The notes below the pieces were generated by a model. That model had not been told where the DNA came from. It did no database searches and saw only the letters and a program-made list of their open reading frames with translations. From assembly GCA_038501195.1 (NCBI GenBank), contig JBBPUQ010000006.1, positions 4,216,001-4,280,000 on the forward strand: a DNA stretch of 64,000 nucleotides, given 5' to 3'. Numbering within the stretch: the stretch's first letter is position 1; every line of letters starts with the position of its first letter. This DNA comes from Nemania diffusa (lineage: Eukaryota > Ascomycota > Sordariomycetes > Xylariales > Xylariaceae). Below, in pieces: positions 45,962-57,662 of this stretch. The translations under genes and the position numbers were made by a program.

Positions 45962-48621
45962 TGGATGCGGAAACGGTAACCATGTCACCCGGGTCTACGT
46001 CAGCAATAACACCCCCAAAGATGATTTCGAAATCAAAAGAGGATTCCTCTAGCTCATCGTACTCTTCTTCCACTTCCTCTTCCCCTGGCTTCGTCAAAGT
46101 CCCACAAGGGAATAACTACATTGTCAATTCGAAAATCGTCCAATTACCGATCTACTTCCCACCTTCCTATGCCGAGAGACAGAAATATTTCCAGCCGCGA
46201 CCTGCAGAACTGAAAAAGATCTCGGACACTTTGCTACCGAATCGTTCATCCTCTTTGACACCGCGATCGACAGATCTGGTAGTCTTTGCGATAACTGGGC
46301 TTGGGGGTTCGGGAAAAACAGAACTTGCACATGAGTTCATCCGTCTCTATAGAAACAAGTTCGACGCCATCTTCTATCTGATATCAGATTCAGTCGTGAG
46401 GCTTTCGGATCAGTTCAATAGGCTTGCGGCTGTCCTTGGCCTGGTTGGCGAGTCCGAGCAGTCTGACCAGACGAGGTGCCTAGAACTGGTTAAGCTTTGG
46501 CTTGGGAACCCAATAAAGGCGGTGCCAGAGCTTGGCAATCCCAATAAAGACAGTACAGAAAGAGCAAAATGGCTCCTGATCTTCGATAATGCGGACAATC
46601 CAGATATCCTGGACCAATTCTGGCCCCATGCCGGCTACGGCAGTGTCTTGGTGACAAGTCGAAATCCACTTCCTCGGTGCCGATTTTTGAATCCTACAGA
46701 AACCCTGGAACTTCGCAGTCTGCCCCTTGAAGATGCCGTGTCGCTTCTCAAATACTTGACAGGGGACGAAGAAAGCAATGATCCACAAACCAACGATGCT
46801 GCTAGAGCCATTGCTGTTCGTCTCGATAGTCTCCCTCTGGCCATCGATCAGATTGGTACCATCATTGTCGATCGCCGAATGTCCATTGTACGGTTTGCGG
46901 CAGTGTACTCGCAGACAAGGGACTACCATAGCCTCTACAGAGAGAGGCATCTCCATCAAGACTATGAGCACAGCCTGGCCTCGGTTTGGGCTTTTGAGAA
47001 CCTCGAAAAGGAGTCTTTTGCAGTCCTTTGTGCGATGGCATTTCTAGATCTAGAGGGCATTGATGAGGCACTTCTTGACCCGGCCTTGTGTGTTCCACAA
47101 ACAAAACATTTCCCCACCAGTACTTCAGGATACCATGATTACTTATCGAAACTATTGAACACGTCAATGCTGGAGAAGGACGGCGATACAGGGCGTGTGC
47201 GCGTCCATCGGCTGGTCCAAGATGTGGCAAGGGCAAAAATGGCCGAGGTACCGGGTGCACTGTCTACGGCATTCAATGACGCATTCTCTCGAGTAGCCTC
47301 ACAATGGCCATTCCTGAATCGGGAGTACGTGATAGGAACTTCAGGGAAAGTCGATAGATGGTCGAAGTGCGACTCGCTGTTCCCACACATTGTTCATCTT
47401 TGTAGCATTTTCAACGACTTGCTCCCCTCGGAAAAGAACGAAATTGCTAGCGTAGATTTCGCTGAACTGGCACTGGAAGCCGCTCAGTAAGTTGAAGTAT
47501 CCTTTCGCAGGCCTTTGAAATATGGGCTCGGCATATAAATGAGCGAGTTTATAACATCTAATCTACAGGTGGCGCATGGAATGTGGACATGGACACCATG
47601 CGAGACCCTTGATCGATCTAGTAGACAAGATCTACAGTTCACTTGACAAATCGACGCACACAAGACAATATGGGCAACTCTATCGAGCAAAGGTGATCCT
47701 TGCGTGCGACTATCGTAACGGAGACGAGTGCCTTCGGTTTGCGCGATTGGAGATCGAACAGGAACAGATTCGTGCCGACCAAGAAGGGCGTTTAACGGGC
47801 GAGTTAGCGATTGCAAACAACAACATGGCTATGGCACATGCATACTGCGGCGAGTTCACGAAAGCGCTACCTTATCTGGCCAGATCTGAAGAAATTCGAA
47901 AGCAGCTCCCGGGTTTCAAAAGGTTCAATCTTTACTCTCCTCTCGTTCATCGTGGGGTGGTTTACAACTGTATCGGCGAGACAGCAAAAGCTGCTGCTGT
48001 GCTCACACAGGCACTAGACGACCGTCAACGCGAGATTGGACGGGATGACCGAGTTTCACTTAGGTAAGCTTAGTATTGAATCAATACCGACCGAAATTGG
48101 CGAGACAGGCTGATTGTTTTTTTAATAGAACCGCATCAATCTACTACGCTTTAGGAAATGTGAGACTTAGCCAAGGAGACCTTAAGTCGAGTCTTGAACT
48201 TCACCAAGAAGCTCTATATCGAGCACAAGAGATCGCCGGACCAACAAATAGGAGTACCCTCAGATGCATGTTCCAGGTAGCAAGAGTGCTTGCCGCTCTC
48301 GGGAAGCATGCAGAAGCCTAGTGAGTGTCTTATCGCCCGATGATATGATTAAGCCAGCTCATATTGACTGTTAGCGAACATCTCAACACCGTGCTCTGCA
48401 ATTCAATCAATTGCAAGCACAACGAGAGAGAGATCGCAGGCGCTGCGTACCTTTTTGCGACTTGTTGCAAAAGGCTCGGAAAACACACTGAAGCGCATTC
48501 CTGGCTAAAAATGAGCCTTGGAATCCACAATGCCTTGATGCCGAATCAGGGTCGTATGGAAGATAACATCACCGAGAGTGATGTATTTGGTCTTGTCATA
48601 TACGATAACATCAACTGTTAA
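45961..48621 (+). CDS. STAND/NLR protein: NB-ARC + TPR, 4 exons (N-terminus probably lost)
   Basis: Exons 45961-47486, 47569-48063, 48129-48320 and 48375-48621 give 819 residues. Introns are 82, 65 and 54 nt with GTAAGT, GTAAGC and GTGAGT donors, all in phase. After a Ser-rich linker (28-43) and an IYFPPSYAERQKYF lead-in comes NB-ARC: Walker A GLGGSGKT (113-120), kinase-2 WLLIFDNAD (204-212), RNBS-B GSVLVTSRN (227-235), and LPLA (291-294, GLPLA with Ser for Gly). A winged-helix region and an MHD-like VHRLVQD follow. Residues from about 510 form helical TPR units (ALGNVRLSQGDLKSSLELHQEAL; KRLGKHTEAHSWLKMSL). The first exon is preceded in another frame by the end of a hydrolase effector domain, so the ancestral protein was probably hydrolase-NB-ARC-TPR. 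As it stands it lacks an effector domain. Confidence 0.82.
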
Positions 48622-51600
48622 TTTTGCGCTGAGATTAAGTAGTGTACGGCGTACCGATTCATTATTAACTATTTTGTCATTTCTTATCATTTTGTCATAG
48701 CCTCAGTCCCCTCAAAGTGGTGGCTTACAGCCTTAGTAATTACAACACAGGCTGGATTGCTAAGGAAAACTCTAGGCTGGACTTTTATCTCGGTGAGTGA
48801 ATAAAGTAATGAGTCTAGCTCACTCTATAAAATAACTACGTCTGCGTCGACGGTTGCTTTTGGAATTATGAGTCTCTGGTGTGAGGGATATATGATATTT
48901 AGCTTCCTGTGACTACGGAATCTCGAATAGGACTTGTCTCTAAAATACATATGATTAGTGTTTGAGCTCTATAGAGCTTTGTCTCTATAAAGTCTCCCAA
49001 GGAACGTAACGTTATAGCCCTTTGACTCGCAAGAAGTGATATACGCAGGCAAACAGCCGCACTTTTCAAATCATTGCTACAAGTCTTCGTTCAAAGTGCT
49101 AAAAGTGAAGCTGGACTTTTGTACAATGTTACTATCTTCTACTACACAACATCCTACAAGGATTTATCTTCATGATGATTGATAGTAAATTCTTTCAGCC
49201 TAGGCTAATTTCCTTAAAGAAAATTGATTAAATTGCCTTTTCTAAACAATACAAGTACTACTACATAACAGCAGGGAGGAGACCGCATCCCTATATTTCG
49301 AACCTTGCTAGCTGATAACAAGGGAATGACGATCAAAATACGAGGACCCTATCCCTTATCGACTTCAAAACTCCTTGCAGGGTTTTCCTTCTACCTAGCC
49401 GGCTTCGAGTTCGCCACTCAGCTAGGAAATTAACGCATACACCCCCTCAAGTTTCCGAACGAATAGTCCTATTAGGACAATCCATAGTAACTAGTCAAAA
49501 GGTATAGGATGGGCCATTATAAGCCCACTGTATAGCCTGGAGCAAGGTTGATGATATCTGACAGATCACCTAGATCTCTAAACTATATGTATTATAACAG
49601 TGGCATGTGCCATCACGTACGACCACAGCCACTGGAGAACTCGGGATCCCGTCCGCTCTCCCATAGATAAGCCGGTGAGCGCCAAATTAGTAGTTGGGTC
49701 GGTGACGACCAGCGAATCCTTGGTGTTGTACGTTTTCATTTTTTTTGCTATTTTGTCCCGTAGATCGCACTGTATATATTTAGCTCTATCTAAACCCAAC
49801 AGCCATATACCACGAACATTTGACTGTATAATTCACATGATTCCTCGTGGTGTTATTAAACAGAGTACTTTATACTTAGCGGTGGAAATAGGCTCTGAAG
49901 GGTTATGGTTAGAATTAGCTTAGTGTGGTAATTAGATAGGTCTATACCAGTTTCTACGCCTACCCCCCTCATCACAAATCACAAAGGCCCTCATTAGGGT
50001 TTAGACTCATAAAGACCATGCTTAAAGATAGTGAGTTCATCAGACATGTATAGAGACTAATGTAATAGAGGCACACCTTGCAGCCCTGAACTTTGCCTCA
50101 AGTCCGTGAGCCTTGAAGGCTCGGCGTCGAAAGTTTCTAGGAACGGAAGTATCAAGTATCGAGAGGTTGGTGATAGATCTACCGATCGGTTACATGGCTT
50201 CATTGCTGGATACCGGTATTTCATGCCACGTATAGGGGGAATCTAACGGCTTGCGCGTATAGATTAGGTTATCTTATTAGCTGGCGATCTATCATATATA
50301 GTACCTCGTTATATACTCGTATATTCAACTTCCCGTTGCACGACGAACATGCGATGAGTCTCCCAATCTCACCTTTTCTCAGCCGGTATGCAGCAAATTG
50401 TTACAAGATCACATTAACGGCCAGACGTTACACCCAAAAAGTCCCGAAAGATTATCGTCTCCAGAGTTCATTGACAGCCCTGGACTGCACTCTCCTGCAT
50501 AGTGCTTATAATTTGCTCCCAGCCTCCATGATATCGAGAGACGTATCACTTCACCGAGTGACTTAGCGTGACTTGGCCAGCTAGTACTGTCCGCCTTCTA
50601 GGCAGACTCCCCGGCTCCCTAAGGGGGCGACTGACAGGTCACCACAACAAATGACCAAGCTGAGACACCCAGCCGTGAAATCCCGCGGGGCAAGGGTAAA
50701 TCTGCTCACATTGACTAGCAACGGACGCATCGTTGAACCGGGTAGGGTGTTCGGCAAGGTTTAGTTGGGTAGCGTGATGGCGGCAACGGCCTCACTGTGT
50801 TCGATCGGCCAATGAACCAACCACGCGGACCATCCCTTACGTCCTGCCTACCCAATCGACATCTCGTTCCACCTCGTGCCGCTGAAGAGTCATACTATAG
50901 TTTCCCCCGGAGAACGGCGTGCTAGTGAATTGACTCTGTCGTGCTGGATCTAGCCGCACGAAGCTTGTACTAGGTAGTCCCGCAGGGGACGTATTACATT
51001 TGGTATAGCGCCGTCAAACCAAAAGCTAATGCAGACCCCGTGTTTATAGCCTGCGCAGCACGTCGATCGCTCCAGGAGGCATTCGTAAGCGAGAGCAAAA
51101 TTTTTTTTTTGCCAAAAGCAATAGAAGCATAAACGTAAACAAAAAAGTGCAAAAAAAGCTGACTGCTTCCTCGTGCATTGCATGGTGGTGCAAGTATGTA
51201 GGTATAAGCCCCCCCTCAGCCCAGCGTGAAGTCGCCTCCCCAATCGAGTCTAGGGACTTGGCCTTGGCCTCATTGAGTTCATAGGCGGCCATCAGCTCGC
51301 TCGGGCTAGGGTGGATGGGGTGCGCCCGACGCAAATTTCCACTTGGCGCAGCGTGGAACCAAACCCTCGGGACAGATAAACACGCCTAAGAGCCATGCCA
51401 GGCCGGTCCAGGCAAGGGATGTAAGTGGACGGCCCGAGCCCCCCCTCCCACTCACCCACTCCCCCACCCCCAATCAGATAGGTAGGCGCTGCACCGTCCA
51501 AACAAAAAGGCGGGGGGTGGTTGCGCTGGTGATTGACTGGTGATTGATTGAAGGTTGATGTGCCGCCTGCAGGGTTACGTAATTGAGTATGCTAACCCTA

Positions 51601-53001
51601 TTACCCTAGATAGGGACATGGATACCTTCCCTGTTCCTGGGCACTGTAGGGGAGGGTATGATATGGAGGGTGCCGTGCAAGGTGACAGGCTGCAGGTAAG
51701 AAGCACAGGCAGGTAGGTACCGAGGCAGGTATCCTGTAGGTATGTACTTTAGGTAAGTAGGGGAAAGGGCCGACAGACCAGGGGCTGCATAGGTCACCTG
51801 AAATGCGCGTGCGATGCATGTCGGGAGTTCCCTGTCCTGCGTACACATGGTCGCATCCGTACTCTGGACTCGACCTCGTCGTCATACTACCTTGGCAATT
51901 GATGCGTGTGGCGCCATGTCAGGGAATGTGCACTCTGATAACAATGGTATTGGTATACGGGACGGGATTTCCCGTAAAAAATTTCACTGAGTATTGTCGG
52001 ATTCCTAGACAAAGAGAACCAAGAACACGGTGTAAGCCAAGTAGAGTAAATGAGGAAGTTGAGCAATCTGCTTTATTTAATTCCTGAATGCGCTGGGTGA
52101 CAGCTAGTGCTTGGCAATGGTAGTAGGAAATCCAAATATGGGAACTCCGAATGTTTCCTATACCACCAAATACAATCCAAAGCAATCGCTGTCAAATCCC
52201 ATGGGGTATTGAGTTCTGTCCCTATCTGTGGGCTTCTAACCGGGGAAACCCGGGGAGAAAAAAAACCAAAAAAAGACCTCGACAAATCAAAACCGAAGCA
52301 AGCTAGGCATTCAACGAGCCCCTGCTGATGCTCTCCGTCTCTGTTAGGCCCTTTCTGTAGAACGCCATGACATGATGCAGACGTAGGGTATGTTATCGTC
52401 TTAATCAGACTAAATCTGTACCGACCTGACCCTGCCAACCAAACCGACCCGAACCAAACCAAACCAAACTAGAGAAGCGTAGCCCGAACGACAATTCAAC
52501 CGCCTGAATGTCATGCCAATCCCGATCATGATAACGTGTATCTGTGTATATGGCGTGGAATGACCCTCGGAATACAACATCCGCGGGCTCCGGGTATCAT
52601 AGTAAAGAAGCTCCTGATGCTCCTGATGCTGCCATGTGCCGTGAACCAACCCAAGAAGAAACCACGAGAAAAAAGCCTCCCTAAATATGCTGATCACTTG
52701 GAGGGATGTGAAAACAAAGAATACCGATTTGAGACCAACCAAATGAGAAAAAAAAAACAAAAGTCAAAGTATCGCTGGGACGCAATCTAGTTGCCCCCTG
52801 AAATGAAGTTGCTGGGAAACGTCTATCCCAACTAAGTAATAAGTAACTGAAACCATGCGCTAGGGCGATGGTGGCTATGATGGTGATAGAAGGGTACCGT
52901 CGTACGAATAGATTAAAGTAATAGTGAGATGAAGCAAGCCCTTGAGCCATACCGGATGGGTTGTAATAAGAGGCCATAGTCGTATTGCGCGCATTGCCCC
53001 C
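48622..53001. other. 4.4 kb gene-free region
   Basis: No credible gene on either strand. 48700-50600 is decayed, moderately AT-rich DNA. From about 50600 G+C rises and short purine or pyrimidine tracts appear, including a nine-base T run within 51100-51111. 52000-53000 is the 3' side of the SWIRM gene and contains CCAAACCAAACC-like short repeats near 52436-52470. Confidence 0.4.
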
Positions 53002-54303
53002 TTAGACGTATTGGCTGACCCAAGACTTGTCCAGCCAGCCGATCTTTTCAAAGGCCGTCCACAGCTTAGAAGCCTTATTAACATCAATCTTGCAGGCTTG
53101 CTGCGCGTCGGTTTTGCGAAACTCCTTGCCGATGCGGAGACACTCCAGGCGCTTGAGAAAGATACGGCGCTTGCTTGTCAAATATACCGCACATGTCAGT
53201 CGAAGGCTAGAGGCCAGCGACAACTCTTCCTTATGGAGTAGATGGCGATGAGGATCATTGCTTAGATCAGTGATCCCCGTCTTCCATTCCATCTTAAGGC
53301 TACTGATGTGCCCTGGCATGGTGTCTTTCGGGGGACAGTAGTCCGGGACGGATTCGAAGTCATCATCCGCGCGGGTCTGCGTAGTCCCGCGGCGTGGTGT
53401 GGCATCGGGAGTCGAACTGGGCGCGCGTGCGATGGACTTGGTCAACCCAGCAGCGCCAGTGCCACTAGGGGTAGTGCTCGTGGTAGGGCTGGGACCCGCT
53501 CGAATGGGCCGGGGCTTGGCTGGAGTAGACTTGACTACGACAGGCTTGGTAACCCTGGGTGCTCTGGAAGGCTTTGTTCGTTGAGCTTCCCTGCGAATAG
53601 GCTGAGGCTTTGCAGGCAGGATAGTGGGCAGCCTGAACTGCCGGTGTCGCGCTTGGGCTTGTCGGTCGGCGATGAGGAACTCGCGCTCTCTCTTCAACCA
53701 TGCCATAGGGTTCTCCGTATACTTCTTCACAACCTGCGACTTGAAATATAGAACGAGCTCATAATCGTCCTGCTTCGGTGGCGACGCATGCTTGAAGAGC
53801 TCGGCGGGTCTAGCCAAGACGTGATCGGTCACGATTTGCCTAGCGGCGGCCGATTCATCAAGCCCGAACAGAGGCTGTTGGGCGCTCGCGTTGTTCACCA
53901 TGTCATTAGCAGGAAAGAGGATTGGGTCCTGCGGAGCTGTGCCGGCGATGTTCATGACGTTCTCTTCGGGCTTAGTGGCGGGAGAGATGGGCGGTGACAG
54001 CGGGGGAATCGGCCCCGGCATGCTTCGTGCATCACTCATGACGACGTCAATCGATCTCGCCCTGGCGTCGACGCTGTTGGCGCTGGTTGTAGGGTGCCCA
54101 AACGATTCAAATCTGGGGGGCTCCGGAGGCGACATCAAGTTGTTGATGTCGCATGGCTTCCTGGCGTCGGCGGGTGTGGGTGATGTTGGTGCCATGATGA
54201 GCTTGTGGTTGTTTGGCAGATGTGTAGGTGCAGGTCTCAGGGAAAATTGGAATGACGATCTAGAGATGGTGCTGATTGTTGGTATTTGAGAACCGGAAGC
54301 CAT
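53002..54303 (-). CDS. SWIRM-domain chromatin protein (Fun19/Laf-like)
   Basis: Single-exon ORF of 433 residues. The first 330 residues are Pro/Ser/Thr-rich and probably disordered, with a conserved-looking KPCDINNLMSPPEPPRFESF motif at about 49-68 and a basic Arg/Lys/Pro section (KPQPIRREAQRTKPSRAPR). The C-terminal 85 residues are a SWIRM domain: LTCAVYLTSKRRIFLKRLECLRIGKEFRKTDAQQACKIDVNKASKLWTAFEKIGWLD. SWIRM folds bind DNA or histone tails. This architecture, short SWIRM at the extreme C-terminus, is that of yeast Fun19 and fission-yeast Laf1/Laf2, which associate with Rpd3L/Clr6 histone deacetylase. A second ATG at residue 37 (MAPTSPTPADARKP) could be the true start, since the first 36 residues look like translated leader. 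Confidence 0.82.
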   Translation of the reverse strand: MASGSQIPTISTISRSSFQFSLRPAPTHLPNNHKLIMAPTSPTPADARKPCDINNLMSPPEPPRFESFGHPTTSANSVDARARSIDVVMSDARSMPGPIPPLSPPISPATKPEENVMNIAGTAPQDPILFPANDMVNNASAQQPLFGLDESAAARQIVTDHVLARPAELFKHASPPKQDDYELVLYFKSQVVKKYTENPMAWLKREREFLIADRQAQARHRQFRLPTILPAKPQPIRREAQRTKPSRAPRVTKPVVVKSTPAKPRPIRAGPSPTTSTTPSGTGAAGLTKSIARAPSSTPDATPRRGTTQTRADDDFESVPDYCPPKDTMPGHISSLKMEWKTGITDLSNDPHRHLLHKEELSLASSLRLTCAVYLTSKRRIFLKRLECLRIGKEFRKTDAQQACKIDVNKASKLWTAFEKIGWLDKSWVSQYV

Positions 54304-57300
54304 GGAAGATTGCCAGGCAACAGATGATGTGTTGGTTTGTCAGCACAACGGCTTGCGCACCTTGAAACTCGGAGTGTGGCGAGTCGGGATGGATGCACGC
54401 GCGGAAGGCAGTGCGGCGTGACTCAATTACAGATATTCCCAATGTGGAAGTTGTGGAGAGTGAGGCTGGCCACAATTCAGGATGATGCGATCGGGTAGTG
54501 AGTGTGTTGAGCTGAGGTGTAGAAAGCTAAGTGAAGGTGGGCAAGTTGGTAGAGGAGCCCGAGAATTGGAGAGGCAGAGAGATGGGAGATGGAGATGGAG
54601 ATAGAGAGGGTTGGTTGTGGTGGGTGATTGTGTATATGTATGTGTAGGTGTGTATGTTGTAGCTCCGTTGTTAATTGTTGGTCCTCCAGAGAGTGACGAC
54701 GATGGATGAATGCGTCTAATTTATGGGAGGGTGGAGATTGGGGGTGGTGGTGGTACTTATGATAAGTACGCAGGCAGGTAAGTATATGTAGACAGGTTAG
54801 GTAAGGTACCCAGGTAGCCTACAGTATCAGGTAGTGTATGGTAAGGCGAGGTGGTGTAAGGGGTGTGGAAGAGGGTGGAAGAACCAAGCCAAGTTGTTCT
54901 CGGAGATAAAATACGGTAGGACTTTATCTTATGATGAAGAGGAATGTCCCATCCAGATTTCCAGAACAAGAAGAAATAAGTGGGAGTTGGTTTGGCTTTA
55001 AAAGCTTGGTTCCTACTTCTGTGTCGGTTGTCTGGGAATCCGGCTCACCCAACAATGGCGGACAATAGGAGCCTAGGCGACTTATTATACTTCGATATGA
55101 GTGACAGAACCTAATGGGTAGCACCAAGCTAGTCGCAGCCTATCCCATATCTTGAGGTACAGGAATGCGACGCCGATGATCTCGCCGTTAGGTAGAGTAT
55201 ATGTAGGTCAGTAAGTAGGTATGTAGCACAATGCGTGGCGAGTGTTGACAATTCACGGGCGGACAATTGACCTCTAAAGTCCGTTGTTCTCTCTAGGTAT
55301 TTAGTGTATAGTGTAATTGCAGGGGACAGGGGCAAGGGGGGGAGGAGAGTTTCCCTTCGGATAGCCACGAACAAGTCCGGTTGAAGAGAGAGAAAGAGAA
55401 GAAAGAGAGAGAGGGAGAGACAGAGCAGATATGATCGAGCCAGAAGAAAAGGAGGACCAGGTGCAAGAGCAGGTAGAACAGCAGGCAAGAGTCAAGATCG
55501 TACTGATAGGACAGATGACCGCAATTGTGTGTGTACCTAATGTATTGATAGATGTGTAGGACTGGAGATGGATTGGAGATGGAGGCAGCATGGAGAAGCA
55601 GCAGCAGCATGGGCGGTGCGGCAATGGTAACGACGGACAGACAGACAAGGCACCAGTGTACTGTACTCACTGCATTCGCTCACTGCACACTCTGATGTCC
55701 TCCCCCAGCCCAAAACATAACGTATTAACCTTAATATCATGTTGGGGTCCAAACAACCTTGGAAGTTCAGCAGGTACCTCTATCAGTACAGAGTACGTGT
55801 AATACGCCTTCTTGTGTGTGCAAACCCAAGTCCTTGAACTCTAGGGCAAAGTCTAACCTTACCTGGTAAATATCACTTACTGCGTACATACATACATGTA
55901 TGCGTATGTGTACTTGGTTGAGACAGGTGGTAGACGTGGATGTCTCCTGATGGTGAAATGATGGTGCTGGGTGCTGGTGTTGGTGCTGGTACTGGGAGCA
56001 GTGAGTAGTGAGGGTTACCTGAGTTCTACGCAGTATCTAAGTGGTGCTGTACGCAGAAGAGTCACACGCCCCCCTTCCCCACCCCTCCAATGGTCTACCT
56101 AGTATCAACTGTCAGTCATCAGGTAGCGCAGGGAAAGAGGCGACAGGGGTGGTATTGTTGGCTGATTTTGGCACCGAGCAGCCCTCCTGCAGCACAAAGT
56201 CATGCCGATAACAGATGTATCCCAAGTACCCCCACTCGCAGAGGTACTTTGGGGTTGAACAATAGACTTTGATAGGCCCGGTATTCTGTACCTACGTACA
56301 CTCTGTACGTAGCAGGCACTGTTATAAGATTTGGCTGAGTGGGCAAAGGTTAGTTTAGGTATCTACTATCGGTAGTATAACCACCCCCCTCTAACCTAAA
56401 ACGGCACCCTCTACACCCACTCAACCCTCCACGGATTAAGTATGCTACTGTATGTCTGCGTGAGTTATAATAGACTTCAACTACCTACAAATAGTCTTTC
56501 CAGTATGCAATGCTGGAATATAAACTATAAGCTTTTCGATATGAGAGATCGAGAAAAAGGAGCGTTGGTATGTACATAGGTGTACCAGAGAGCTCTCGTC
56601 TTACACTGCCTGGCCTTGAATAACACATTTGGTGCACATCAAATCAACATCTCCCTCTGACCATCATGACACACCTAGCAATATACACTTTCGTTTTCAA
56701 ACCCAAGTGCTACAACAACAATATTATTGCCCATTGAAAACCTAGAAACGTCCAGATTCTTGCAGGACCCCGCCAATTACGGCATTCCAAGTATCATGGA
56801 GTATCTCTCTAGTGTGAGTGAGCTGTACTGTTCCTATGTCTCGATAGTGGATGTGTCGTTCTTGGGGACAGGCAAGAACAGACCAAAAAAAAAAGTGGCC
56901 GTTTCTTCAACAATTTGCAGCTTGTGACTCGCCAATGGACTGGAGCCTGCTGTCCGTAGCCTGCATAAGGGATCGCCTCAATTGAAAATAGCGCCTCCTT
57001 GCGTTCCACGTTTGACGCCCAACACAGGGCGGAATACTGTACAAGTACGTGCGCAAGCTGAGGCAGAACAACGAGCCTACGCTACTGTACTAGGTGGAAA
57101 TGTGAAATGTAAAACCATGTACCACCAGCAAAGGTAACGCATCTGTGATACCCAAAACTGGTGGATCTCGCTGCGCCAATGGCAACTCCCAATTGATACG
57201 GGGCAACTCGAGGGGAACTCAGAAGTGCATCGAAGGCCTATATAACCTACCTACAATGTGATACCTACCTCGTTGGGTACCAACCTCGATACAACTTGAA

Positions 57301-57610
57301 CAACGCCCATATTTCCACCTTTTTCCCTGTATCGTTCACAGAACATGCGATGCCATGTCACGGCCGCATTCGGACATGTAGATAAACTAGTTGTCTAGGC
57401 CGTTAGTCTATTTTCCTTCCCCTCACCTGGGCCGGATAGCAGAAAGGAAAAATTAGAATACAAATAGATGAAAAATAAAATAAAGAAGGTGTATTGCATT
57501 TGAAGTTGCTGATTCTGACGGACGAACGTTACTAGTGACTAGTGCACCGTATACTGTTCTAATATTAGTACAGACACCTGGTACAGCAGGAGCAGGAGGT
57601 AATCGACCAG

Positions 57611-57662
57611 CGTATATATATAGGTATATATATAGATATATATACCTATCTATATTCTATAT
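57611..57662. repeat. TA microsatellite with internal palindrome
   Basis: Alternating TA units contain a near-perfect 28-base palindrome (57621-57648), with TAGGTATATA at its left end and its complement TATATACCTA at its right end. Confidence 0.7.
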
